Position numbers and translations under genes: made by a program | The notes under the pieces: generated by a model | Seen by the model: only the letters and a program-made list of their open reading frames with translations | Databases searched by the model: none | Told to the model about the DNA's origin: nothing | Shown here: positions 1 to 8,423 of the stretch, one piece after another | Layout: the number at the start of each line of letters is the position of its first letter | How positions within the stretch are numbered: position 1 is the stretch's first letter | Origin: Candidatus Methylobacter titanis | GTDB lineage: Bacteria; Pseudomonadota; Gammaproteobacteria; Methylococcales; Methylomonadaceae | Reading direction: 5' to 3' | Assembly (NCBI GenBank): GCA_029946125.1 | Contig: JAQSDX010000031.1 | Location: 1-42,289, forward strand | DNA: 42,289 nucleotides

Positions 1-2
1 TG

Positions 3-257
3 CTGAAAACACAACTTGAATATAAGTCGATAGCGACGCAAGGCGTGTTTATAGAAGTCAATGAGTCGTACACTACCCAAGCCTGTTCGTGCTGCGGCTG
101 TATAAGCGCCAGTAGTCCGAAAGGTAGAGCAGGACTTGGAATAAGAGCATGGACTTGTGCCGAGTGTGGCATCACGCATGATAGAGATATGAATGCGGCA
201 AAGAACATTCTCGCGCTTGGGCATAAGCGTCTAGCGGTAGGAATCCCCGTCCTTTAG
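3..257 (+). pseudogene. tnpB: IS200/IS605-family TnpB, C-terminal part (cut by window edge)
   Basis: The frame is open from the left edge, so only the C-terminal end of this RNA-guided nuclease/transposon accessory protein is visible. It carries the typical TnpB zinc ribbon: CSCCG, then CAECG about 20 residues later. This is followed by HDRDMNAAKNIL, which contains the last RuvC aspartate. A GTG at 45 is an internal codon, not a real start. The frame ends at a stop that lies inside the element's terminal hairpin (245-264), as is usual for the tnpB end of such elements. Whether the gene is intact upstream cannot be told from this window. Confidence 0.85.
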
Positions 258-272
258 GTCGGGGAGGATGTC
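245..272. repeat. IS200/IS605-type right-end hairpin
   Basis: The stem CCCCGTCCT/AGGTCGGGG has one mismatch and overlaps the tnpB stop codon. It is followed by GAGGATGTC. Subterminal hairpins of this kind are what the HUH transposase of IS200/IS605 elements recognises. The outer sequence GGTCGGGGAGGATGTC recurs in inverse orientation at 38279-38294, at the edge of the MITE-like element there, which links the two. Confidence 0.7.
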
Positions 273-407
273 AACAAGTGTGGTCGCTCACATAATGCGG
301 CATCTTGGGCAAAAAAACTGGGCTACACCAATGTATACCGTGCGCCAGGTGGCATTTCTGCGTGGATAGATGGCGGCTATTCCTACAAAACTAATCTGAA
401 TAAGTAA
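273..407 (+). pseudogene. rhodanese-domain protein, C-terminal fragment
   Basis: The frame reads NKCGRSHNAASWAKKLGY and then NVYRAPGGISAWIDGGY before a TAA stop. This is the last third of a single-domain rhodanese (sulfurtransferase). CGRS is the active-site loop and APGGISAW the conserved closing motif. There is no start codon or upstream domain: the fragment begins directly at the outer edge of the IS200/IS605 end. The simplest reading is that the element inserted into, or deleted up to, a rhodanese gene. It is too short to fold as a complete enzyme. Confidence 0.75.
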
Positions 408-719
408 TGATGTAACAATTATTCGGCATTTTATGTCTACGCTTCCCAATATTTATCACAGTTGGTTTTCAAATAACTTTCGAATGACGACTTAAGTGGT
501 TTTTTTGAAAGTGGGGGCGGTGAGATTAACGGCATTTTATAAGTAAAAAAATATCTACCACCCTTTAATTTTGCCAGCAAACACTGTGGGTTTATCCACC
601 TGTAAATGGAAATAATGAATGCAGCAATTAACCGCGCCATTTCTCTTAATCGCTTTATTGATAATAATTTCGGCTTATGCCGTGGGAAAAGCCAGTAAAC
701 AAAACAAAGGAAGCTACTT
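408..719. other. intergenic, 312 bp, no gene recognised
   Basis: AT-rich spacer between the rhodanese fragment and the exporter operon. The longer frames through it on the minus strand are shadows that run into the adaptor gene. A 27-codon frame starting at ATG 616 has no recognisable similarity. The operon promoter should lie here, but no convincing -35/-10 pair could be chosen by eye. Confidence 0.5.
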
Positions 720-1880
720 TTGTTAATAAAGAAGCTTTCTGTACGCCACCTCATCTGGCTAATCGTAGCCGTCATTGTTCTGCTTTTTGTCGTGTATTGG
801 CTGAAATTCAAACCGGTTTCGGTGATAGCCCACATGGTCGCCAACGTCGAGTTGCGTGGTGAGGTCATGGGGACCGGCACCTTGGAAGCGCGGGTCAAGA
901 CGACGATCAGTCCGCGCATTCAGGAGCGCCTGGCTGAAGTATTCTTCGATCAAGGCGACACGGTGAAGACCGGACAACTACTGGCTCGGCTCGATGATGC
1001 GGAACTGAAACAGCAGGTCGCGGTCGCCCAAGCCACGCTAGCCGCTGCCAGCACTACCGTCATACGCGTGCGCACCGATGAGGCTCGTGCCCGGGCCGTG
1101 CTCCAGCAGGCACAATTGCAGCATAAGCGTCTCGCCGAACTGGTCTCCGGTAAGGCAGCCTCGCAAGAAGAGCTTGATAAAGCGACGGAAACTCTGCATA
1201 TAGCCGAAGCTGATCTCAATCGTTCTCGGTCCGTTATCGTCGAGGCTCGCAGCCAAATAATTAACGCTGAAAACAATTTACAACTGCGCCGGGAGCAATT
1301 GGCTTTCACCGAACTGCGTAGCCCTTACGAGGGACTGATTGTACGTCGCGATCGCGACCCGGGTGGAATCGTAGTCCCCGGCTCATCAATTTTGCAACTC
1401 ATTGATACCAAGGAAATCTGGATCAGCGCCTGGGTCGACGAGACCTCGATAGCGGCGCTGGCGGTGGGCCAACCGGTTCGTGTGGTATTCCGTTCGGAGG
1501 CGACACGGAATTATTCAGGTACGGTAGCACGGCTGGGCCGCGAAGCCGACCGCGAGACCCGTGAGTTCTTGGTGGACGTGCGCGTGCAGCAGTTGCCTGT
1601 CAACTGGGCGGTAGGGCAACGAGCCGAGGTCTATATTGAATCCGGACATAAGTCCGCTGTCATCGCTATTCCGCAGAAATTCCTGCTCTGGCGCGGAGGT
1701 GAGCCCGGTGTATTCGTTAACTATAATGGCCGGGCACTCTGGCGGAGCATCACCTTGGGTCTTTACGGACAACAAGACATTGAGGTGACAAAAGGCCTTT
1801 CCGCCAGCGATCAAATCGTGATGCTATCTGAGACCCTGAAGCAACCTCTGGAAGATGGCCAAGCCATCAGCGTGCGATGA
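720..1880 (+). CDS. HlyD/MacA-type periplasmic adaptor (DevB-like)
   Basis: Membrane fusion protein of an ABC exporter, 386 aa. It would link the inner-membrane permease to an outer-membrane channel. One N-terminal membrane anchor (about residues 10-28) precedes a barrel-sandwich (lipoyl-like) half motif. A long coiled-coil hairpin rich in A, E, L and R follows (about 105-200), then the second half motif with ELRSPYEGLIVRR, and a beta-barrel domain. The start is TTG at 720 with AAGGAAG about 8 bases upstream; no ATG is better placed. The stop overlaps the start of the permease gene by 4 bases (ATGA), which implies translational coupling. The order adaptor-permease-ATPase is that of DevBCA exporters. 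The cargo is unknown. Confidence 0.88.
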   Translation: MLIKKLSVRHLIWLIVAVIVLLFVVYWLKFKPVSVIAHMVANVELRGEVMGTGTLEARVKTTISPRIQERLAEVFFDQGDTVKTGQLLARLDDAELKQQVAVAQATLAAASTTVIRVRTDEARARAVLQQAQLQHKRLAELVSGKAASQEELDKATETLHIAEADLNRSRSVIVEARSQIINAENNLQLRREQLAFTELRSPYEGLIVRRDRDPGGIVVPGSSILQLIDTKEIWISAWVDETSIAALAVGQPVRVVFRSEATRNYSGTVARLGREADRETREFLVDVRVQQLPVNWAVGQRAEVYIESGHKSAVIAIPQKFLLWRGGEPGVFVNYNGRALWRSITLGLYGQQDIEVTKGLSASDQIVMLSETLKQPLEDGQAISVR

Positions 1881-3088
1881 ATCTGGCCGTTCGAGATATT
1901 CGCCACAATTTCAGCCGCTTCGCCTTCACCACTGTCGGTATCGGCCTGTTGCTGATGGTAGTCATGGGCATGGCTGGAATTTATCGAGGCCTCATCTTCG
2001 AAGCCACTTTACTCGTGGATCGTATCGGGGCCGATCTGTGGGTGGTACAAGGCGACACACGCGGCCCCTTTGCCGAGCTCTCACGCATCCCCGCCAATCT
2101 CGAAGACCGCGTCCGTACCGTACAGGGTATTGCCCAGGCACGCCGGTTCGTCAACCATTCGATTCAACGCGAGCATCATGGTAAGCCTTTGCGCTTGATG
2201 GTTCAGGGCCTTGCATGGCCGGATGACAAAGGCGAATGGGTATCGCTGGTTGCAGGACGCCCGTTGGGGCAGGCACATTTCGAGATGGTCGCCGACCGTT
2301 CATTGGGACTAGCACTGGGCGAGCAAGTCAAGTTCGGCAAAGACGTGTATCGGGTAGTCGGACTCACTACCGGGATGTCCGGCATCGCCGGTGACGGCCT
2401 GGCTTTTTTCACCGTGAGTGATGCGATGGCCATCCAGTTCGACACGCCTAGCGAAGCCATACGCCTGGAACGCGCCGCTCGTCTCGCTCGCAGTGAAAAT
2501 CAGGATCTGGGTCGTGTACAACCTTTGCTATTGGAGCGCGCTGGTGGACCGTCCAGCGGCATTTCAGAACTGCCTCGGCCACAGGTCAGTGCCATACTGG
2601 TCACCCTAAACCCAAGCGCCGATGTCGACCAGATCATCAGCACACTGTCGACATGGTCCGATGTTACCGTTTATACCGCACAGCAACAAAAAGAGCTGCT
2701 GCTTTCCGGCACGGTGGACAAATCCAGACGACAACTCGGCCTGTTTAGCGTGTTGCTGATCATCATCTCGACCATCATCATCGCGCTCATCATGTACACA
2801 CTGACACTCGACAAAATTCACGATATTGCTTTACTCAAACTTATCGGCGCCCGTAATCGAGTCATTGTCGGTCTTATTCTGCAACAGGCTTTACTCATGG
2901 GGGCGTTTGGATACGCTCTGGCGTGGTGGTTAGGCCAATACCTCTTCCCTTATTTTCCACGACGGGTCATGCTGGAGACGCCAGATCTTATTAAACTGGC
3001 ATTTATCACTGTGCTAATTTCAATGCTGGCCAGTCTTTTAGGAATATGGAAGGCGATGCGAGTCGAACCAAACACAGTACTGGCTTGA
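1877..3088 (+). CDS. ABC exporter permease, FtsX/DevC-like
   Basis: 403 aa inner-membrane permease of the MacB/FtsX superfamily. An N-terminal membrane segment (about residues 18-38, LLLMVVMGMAG) is followed by a large periplasmic domain that includes DLWVVQGDTRGPFAE. Three C-terminal membrane segments lie at about 285-310, 330-355 and 370-392. This 1+3 arrangement is typical of type VII ABC mechanotransmission exporters. DLWVV near the start of the periplasmic domain is seen in DevC-like proteins. It overlaps the adaptor by 4 bases and the ATPase by 1 base (TGATG), so the three genes form one operon. Confidence 0.88.
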   Translation: MNLAVRDIRHNFSRFAFTTVGIGLLLMVVMGMAGIYRGLIFEATLLVDRIGADLWVVQGDTRGPFAELSRIPANLEDRVRTVQGIAQARRFVNHSIQREHHGKPLRLMVQGLAWPDDKGEWVSLVAGRPLGQAHFEMVADRSLGLALGEQVKFGKDVYRVVGLTTGMSGIAGDGLAFFTVSDAMAIQFDTPSEAIRLERAARLARSENQDLGRVQPLLLERAGGPSSGISELPRPQVSAILVTLNPSADVDQIISTLSTWSDVTVYTAQQQKELLLSGTVDKSRRQLGLFSVLLIIISTIIIALIMYTLTLDKIHDIALLKLIGARNRVIVGLILQQALLMGAFGYALAWWLGQYLFPYFPRRVMLETPDLIKLAFITVLISMLASLLGIWKAMRVEPNTVLA

Positions 3089-3804
3089 TGAATACCGTCA
3101 CAGATCAAGTCCCGGCCATTGAGGCCATTGGCGTCACCAAAGTTTATGGCCATGGCCAAACTGAGGTTATCGCTCTGAACGATGTGACACTCCGCGTCGC
3201 CCGTGGCGAAGTCGTCGCTCTGTTGGGTCCAAGCGGCGCGGGTAAATCCACGCTGCTGACCGCAATGGCACTGATCAATCCGCCGACCTCGGGGCGTATC
3301 GTTATCGGCGGAAAACTGGTCATGGACGGCGAAGACGCCAAGATCGACCTGCGCACGTTCCGCCGACAACATCTTGGTTTCGTCTTCCAGAAAGCCAATC
3401 TGATTCCATTTCTTACCGCCCTGGAGAATGTACAAGTCGCGCTGGAAATCAATGACAGACCGGCCCACGCCGCCCGGCAACGGGCGATGTATTTGCTTGA
3501 CCATTTAGGTATAGGCGACCGCGCCGATAATTTGCCCGATGCGCTTTCCGGTGGCCAGCAACAGCGCGTTGCCGTAGCACGGGCACTGGCCAACGAACCG
3601 AGTTTAATTCTGGCTGACGAACCCACCGCAGCACTCGATAGTCACCGTGGCCGCCAAGTCATGGAGTTATTTGCTCAAGTCGCCCATGAAAGTAATGCCG
3701 GCGTTATCGTGGTTACCCACGATGTCCGCGCACTGGATGTGTTTGATAGAATTGTGGAAATGGAGGATGGCCGACTGCTGCCCCCCTCGAAAGCATCGAG
3801 GTAA
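3088..3804 (+). CDS. ABC exporter ATPase, DevA/LolD-like
   Basis: 238 aa ATP-binding subunit for the preceding permease. Visible motifs: Walker A GPSGAGKST, Q-loop FVFQKANLIPF, signature LSGGQQQR, Walker B ILADEPTAALD and switch histidine VVTHD. The frame is open further upstream to 3046, but ATG 3088 overlaps the permease stop as TGATG and gives the normal family N-terminus, so 3088 is chosen. LolD/MacB-type ATPases drive their permeases from the cytoplasm. No outer-membrane partner is encoded in this operon; the tolC-family gene at 8424-9806 belongs to another one. Confidence 0.9.
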   Translation: MNTVTDQVPAIEAIGVTKVYGHGQTEVIALNDVTLRVARGEVVALLGPSGAGKSTLLTAMALINPPTSGRIVIGGKLVMDGEDAKIDLRTFRRQHLGFVFQKANLIPFLTALENVQVALEINDRPAHAARQRAMYLLDHLGIGDRADNLPDALSGGQQQRVAVARALANEPSLILADEPTAALDSHRGRQVMELFAQVAHESNAGVIVVTHDVRALDVFDRIVEMEDGRLLPPSKASR

Positions 3805-3810
3805 CAAAAT

Positions 3811-4050
3811 TGACACCCTCCCCTAGCTAAAGCCATAGCTTCCACACAACTTTTTGTATCATCGATACAATGGGTTGCAAGTTGACCTGGCTCCCTCTCC
3901 TGCAGGGATGCAGGAGGTAGAGCAACGCAGGAGCAGTTGGGGAGAGGAGAATAAAAACAAGCACTTAGATTTCCCTAAGTGCCCAGCCTTCTCCGTTCGG
4001 AGAAGGGGCAACAACATTTGTGTAGATAGCGATGAGTTTAGGTCGGGATA
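3811..4050. repeat. hairpin-rich MITE-like element between convergent operons
   Basis: About 240 bp with imperfect terminal inverted repeats. The left end (3811-3850) contains CTAAAGCCATAGCTTCCACA. The complement of the right end (4013-4050) contains CTAAACTCATCGCTATCTAC. Four perfect hairpins lie inside: TTGTATC/GATACAA (3854-3870), CTCCTGCA/TGCAGGAG (3897-3916), GCACTTAG/CTAAGTGC (3961-3982) and CCTTCTCCG/CGGAGAAGG (3987-4006). The ends match the element at 38279-38470. It sits between two converging operons, so the hairpins may also act as a two-way terminator. Confidence 0.55.
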
Positions 4051-4061
4051 GTGCATCTTCG

Positions 4062-7000
4062 TTAAAACGATTGCTTATCTGCTTTAGCTTCCTTGTTAAT
4101 CAAAAAATAAACCACCGGAATCACCAGCAACGAAAACAGGGTCGAGGCAAAGATTCCGAAGATAAAGCTCCAGGCCAGCCCTGAAAAGATCGGATCGAAA
4201 ATAATCACAAATGCGCCGAACATCGCCGCTCCGGCGGTCAGAAATATCGGCCGCAGGCGTATCGCACCGGCTTCAATCAGGCCTTCTGCCAGCGTCACAT
4301 CGGCGCGGGCGCGGATGCGTTCGATAAAATCGATCAGGATAATCGAGTTGCGCACCACGATACCCGCCAGGGCAATCATGCCGATCATCGCGGTGGCGGT
4401 GAAATAAATGGGGTTCGGGTAACCGGCAACAGGCGCAGCAAACAGGTTAAGCACCCAAAAACCCGGCATGATGCCGATGACGGTCAGCGGGATCGCGATC
4501 ATCATCACCAGCGGCACGCTCAGCGATCCGGTTTGCCCGACCAGCAGCACATAGATCATCACCAATGCGGCCGCAAAAGCCAAGCCAAGATCACGAAATA
4601 CATCGACGGTGATTTTCCATTCGCCTTCACCCGCTAATTCGGCGGTGTAACCTTCCGGCAAGGGTCGTTCGGCCAGCACCTCATTCAGATCGAAAACCGC
4701 TTCTACCGGGCTTCGCCCGGCCATTCCGGCAACAACATAATTTACTCGTTGCAGGTTCTTGTGAAAAATAGGCTGGTCTTCGCTTTCTATGTTGGCGCTG
4801 CCTATTTCGCTTAACGGTATCAAATCGCCTTGCCCGGTTTTGACGCGTAACGCCAATAAATCGGCAATGGACGAGCGCAGCGCGCGCGGCAATTGCAGTG
4901 TGATTTCCAGCGGTTGGCGTTCGCTGTCTACATGCACGATGCCGACCGTCTGGCCTGCGGCGGCGATGCGCAGGGTTTGGGCAACTTGTGCAACGCTGAT
5001 GCCGGATAATGCGGCTTTTTCCCGGTTCAGGTGAAAATGCATCTTGTCATGTTGCGCTTCGGAATAGTCGTCGACATCGACCACGCCTTCGGTTTTTTCC
5101 ATATCGGCCCTGACCCGCTTGGATACGGCGACCAAGCTGTCAATGCTGGCTTCCGGCGGACCGTAGACTTCGGCGACCAAGTCGGAAAGCACCGGCGGCC
5201 CCGGCGGGATTTCCGTGATTTTAAGGTTTGCGCCGTATTTTTTGCCGAGCCGTTCTATGTCCGGCCGGATGCGCAAGGCGATTTCGTGAGATTGTTGCTC
5301 CCGCCGGTCTTTAGCCAACAAATTGATTCTGACTTCGCCGACATAGCCGCCGCTGCGCAAATAATAATGGCGAACCATGCCGTTGAAATCCATCGGCGCG
5401 GCAAGACCCGTATAGGTTTGATAATCGGTGACTTCGTTGACGGTGGCCAGGTAGCTGCCCAGGGCGCGCGCAACTTCATCGGTTTGCTCAAGCGTCGAGC
5501 CGCGCGGCATGTCGATCATGATTTGCAGTTCGTTTTTATTGTCGAACGGCAATAACTTAAGCGGAACGGCGCGGGTAACAGCCAGCAGCGTTGAGCCGAT
5601 AAAGGCTATCAACACAATAAGCAAAAATAATTTGGCGCGTCCCGAGGTCGCCAGCAAAGGCCCGAGTGCGGCGTTATAGGTCCGATAAATAAAAGTTTGT
5701 TTGAGCTCCAACGGCGCTTCGTCGCTATGCTTGTGATATTCGCTTTGCAGTAGTTTGAAGCTCGCCCACGGCGTCACGGTAAACGCGACAATCAACGAAA
5801 CGATCATCGCTATCGGCACATTAAAAGCCATCGGCGCCATGTACGGCCCCATCATGCCGGTGATGAAAAACATCGGCAGGAACGACACGATTACAGTAAA
5901 AGTCGCCAGAATGGTTGGCGGCCTGACTTCATCGACCGCGGTCAACAGTGCTTGAAGCGGCGATTCCTTGCGTAATTTATAGTGCCTATGGATGTTTTCG
6001 ACATCGACTATCGGGTCGTCCACCAGCAAACCCAGCGACAGGATCAACGCAAACAGGGTGACGCGGTTGATCGTGTAACCGGAGAGATAATCCAGCAACA
6101 AGGTCAGCGCCAAGGTCATCGGCACGGCAATCGAAACGATGAACGACTCTTTGAGTCCCAGCGAAAAAGCCAGCAACACCACGATAATCACAATCGCAAA
6201 ACTCAAATGCTTAACCAGTTCATTGACTTTGTGGTTGGCCGTTTCGCCGTAATCGCGGCTGATGCTCAGCAAAATATCTTCGGGGATCAGCGTGCCGTGC
6301 AGCTTTTCCGCGGTAGCGATAACGGCTTCGGCGACGTGTACGGCATTGCTGCCTTTGCGTTTGGCAACGGCAATGGTGACCATCTGGCGTTCCTGTCCGA
6401 CTTGCGGCTTGTTGCCGGTGGCATGGCCAATAGTGGGCATCTCATCAACCGCAGGGCCAAAGCCGATGCGGGTGTAATGGTCGACATCGGCCGGGCCGTC
6501 TTCAATCCGCGCCACATCGCGCAGGTAAACGGGCCGTCCTGCAACGCTTTTGATGACGGTCGCGCCGACTTCTGCCGATGATTCAAAATGCGGACCGGCT
6601 TCCAGCAGGATTTCGCGGTTGCCGCGTTCAATGCTGCCGACTTGCAGATTGACATTGGCATCAGCCAGCGCCTGGGTGACTTCAAGCAAGGTTACGCTGT
6701 GCGCGGCCAGTGCGGCAGGGTTGGCATAAATCGAAACCCGCCGCTGCTCGCCGCCGACGACCCAGCTTTTGCCGACATCGCCGACACTTCTAAGGGAAAT
6801 AATCAGCTCGTCGGCGATACGCCTTAAAGCCATCGAATCGTAATTATTATTTTGAGCGGAAAGTGTCAGCAGCACGATAGGCACGTTATCGATTTCAACC
6901 GGCGACACTTTCCAGTGTGTTACGCCCGGAGGAATCAGGTTCTGGTTGGACATCAGCCTGTCCCAGGTCTTGACCAGACTGTCTTCAAAATCCTGACCGA

Positions 7001-7328
7001 CGAAATAACGCACGGTAACCAACGCCGCACCGGGTCTGGAAACGGAATACACATATTCCACGCCCTCAAGCTGTTTGAGCAAAACCTCCAGCGGCGTGGC
7101 AACCAGTTTTTCAACTTCTTCGCTGGAAGCTCCCGGATATTCGACCAGCACATCCATAACCGGCACGACAATCTGCGGGTCTTCTTCGCGGGGCGTAAGA
7201 ATCAACGCCGCCGCTCCCGCCAACAGCGAAATAATCAGGAACAGTATTGACAGCTGGGAGGTGGTGAAAATTTCGACAATCTTGGTCGTCAATCCGCGCT
7301 TAGGAGTTTGGTTTTGCAGGTCGTCCAT
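4062..7328 (-). CDS. RND efflux pump inner-membrane transporter (AcrB/HAE family)
   Basis: 1088 aa, the usual length for an RND pump subunit. An N-terminal membrane helix (about 28-46) precedes the first periplasmic porter domain. TM4 carries the proton-relay aspartates in LGLLVDDPIVDVENIHRH (D437-D438). The second half repeats the pattern, with the conserved region AGIVVRNSIILIDFIE near 980-1000. REEDPQIVVPVMDVLVEYPG after TM1 is common in a branch of RND pumps found in environmental proteobacteria. It is the last gene of a tolC-hlyD-RND operon and overlaps the adaptor stop by one base. The substrate cannot be read from the sequence. Confidence 0.93.
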   Translation of the reverse strand: MDDLQNQTPKRGLTTKIVEIFTTSQLSILFLIISLLAGAAALILTPREEDPQIVVPVMDVLVEYPGASSEEVEKLVATPLEVLLKQLEGVEYVYSVSRPGAALVTVRYFVGQDFEDSLVKTWDRLMSNQNLIPPGVTHWKVSPVEIDNVPIVLLTLSAQNNNYDSMALRRIADELIISLRSVGDVGKSWVVGGEQRRVSIYANPAALAAHSVTLLEVTQALADANVNLQVGSIERGNREILLEAGPHFESSAEVGATVIKSVAGRPVYLRDVARIEDGPADVDHYTRIGFGPAVDEMPTIGHATGNKPQVGQERQMVTIAVAKRKGSNAVHVAEAVIATAEKLHGTLIPEDILLSISRDYGETANHKVNELVKHLSFAIVIIVVLLAFSLGLKESFIVSIAVPMTLALTLLLDYLSGYTINRVTLFALILSLGLLVDDPIVDVENIHRHYKLRKESPLQALLTAVDEVRPPTILATFTVIVSFLPMFFITGMMGPYMAPMAFNVPIAMIVSLIVAFTVTPWASFKLLQSEYHKHSDEAPLELKQTFIYRTYNAALGPLLATSGRAKLFLLIVLIAFIGSTLLAVTRAVPLKLLPFDNKNELQIMIDMPRGSTLEQTDEVARALGSYLATVNEVTDYQTYTGLAAPMDFNGMVRHYYLRSGGYVGEVRINLLAKDRREQQSHEIALRIRPDIERLGKKYGANLKITEIPPGPPVLSDLVAEVYGPPEASIDSLVAVSKRVRADMEKTEGVVDVDDYSEAQHDKMHFHLNREKAALSGISVAQVAQTLRIAAAGQTVGIVHVDSERQPLEITLQLPRALRSSIADLLALRVKTGQGDLIPLSEIGSANIESEDQPIFHKNLQRVNYVVAGMAGRSPVEAVFDLNEVLAERPLPEGYTAELAGEGEWKITVDVFRDLGLAFAAALVMIYVLLVGQTGSLSVPLVMMIAIPLTVIGIMPGFWVLNLFAAPVAGYPNPIYFTATAMIGMIALAGIVVRNSIILIDFIERIRARADVTLAEGLIEAGAIRLRPIFLTAGAAMFGAFVIIFDPIFSGLAWSFIFGIFASTLFSLLVIPVVYFLINKEAKADKQSF

Positions 7329-8413
7329 TATTGCGCCTGCTGTGAATTAATTATGACGGTTTCACCGGCATGCAAGCCGGAAATGACTTCGATTTTCTCG
7401 CCGAAAGTTTTACCGGTTCTGATATGGCGCATGAGCTCACGGCCTTCGGACCAGACCTTGACGACTTCCAGTTGGCCGATATGTTCTACTGAGCTGACAG
7501 GAATCAACAAGGCTTCATGCTGACCGCAGGCTTGTTCCAGCCAGCCGAAATATCCCGGTTGCAGGCCTTCGATGGCAGGCAGTCCGATTTTGATCAGCTG
7601 GGTGCGGGTTTGCGGGTCGACTTCGGGGCTGATCTCGTCAATTTGCGCCCGGCTTGTTAGGCCCAAGGTATCGATACGCACCGTAACATCCATACCGATA
7701 CTGTAGCGTCCGGCGCAAGTGCTCGGCACGTCGGCTTCAAGCCTTAATCCTTGCGATGTTTGCAAGGTCACCACGGGAACGCCGGGCAGTGCCATGTCGC
7801 CGGTCTCTTTAAGGCGTTTCACAACTATGCCGTCAAATGGAGCGAGCAACAACGAATCGGCCAGATGGGACCGGATTTCAGTTACCGTACTTGCAGCCTG
7901 ATTCACGCCGGCTTGCACCTCTTTTGCCCTGGCGACTACCGCATCAAAATTTTCTCGGGTCGCCGCCTCTTTACTGTACAGGCTACGGATGCGCTGTTCG
8001 TCTGCTTTGGCGCGATTGGCTTGAGCATTGGCTCCGGCAAGCGCGGCCAGGGCTGCATTTTCCTGAGCTTTAACGTCGCGTTCATCCAAGCGGGCGATGA
8101 CGGCGCCTTTTTTGACTTTGTCGCCTGCCTTGACCTTGATCTCGATAATCCGGGCCGTCATTCTAGGGGCGATATTGGCAACGGTTCTCGACCTTACCGT
8201 GCCGGGCCAAGCCAGAATATCGTCAACCTGCTTTTTTTCGACAACAGCCGTGTCGCTTTTCTGCGCGTTTGAATCATTAACCAATGGGCTATTTCCTGGC
8301 GACACTTTGCTGACAAAACTGCCTTGCATATAAAGCAGTAACAGGATCAAGGCTAAAACGGCTGCGAAAATAATGGCGATTTTGTTGATATTTTTGGGTT
8401 CGGTTGATGACAT
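7328..8413 (-). CDS. RND efflux periplasmic adaptor (HlyD/AcrA family)
   Basis: 361 aa membrane fusion protein. One N-terminal membrane anchor (about 10-30, IIFAAVLALILLLLYMQG) is followed by lipoyl-like halves around an alpha-helical hairpin. The first half reads VKAGDKVKKGAVIARLDERD and the second LLLAPFDGIVVKRLKETGDM; a beta-barrel and a membrane-proximal domain follow. It lies 10 bp after the tolC-type gene and overlaps the RND gene by one base, so the three pump parts are made together. It would bridge the inner-membrane pump to the outer-membrane channel. Confidence 0.92.
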   Translation of the reverse strand: MSSTEPKNINKIAIIFAAVLALILLLLYMQGSFVSKVSPGNSPLVNDSNAQKSDTAVVEKKQVDDILAWPGTVRSRTVANIAPRMTARIIEIKVKAGDKVKKGAVIARLDERDVKAQENAALAALAGANAQANRAKADEQRIRSLYSKEAATRENFDAVVARAKEVQAGVNQAASTVTEIRSHLADSLLLAPFDGIVVKRLKETGDMALPGVPVVTLQTSQGLRLEADVPSTCAGRYSIGMDVTVRIDTLGLTSRAQIDEISPEVDPQTRTQLIKIGLPAIEGLQPGYFGWLEQACGQHEALLIPVSSVEHIGQLEVVKVWSEGRELMRHIRTGKTFGEKIEVISGLHAGETVIINSQQAQ

Positions 8414-8423
8414 AAGATTTCCT

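Noticed and set aside
437-919. 160-codon minus-strand frame
   Set aside because: It overlaps the start of the HlyD-type gene, has no family features and no ribosome site; it is a shadow.
4789-7250. Several long plus-strand frames across the RND gene
   Set aside because: All are antisense shadows of a well-supported RND transporter in a GC-richer region.
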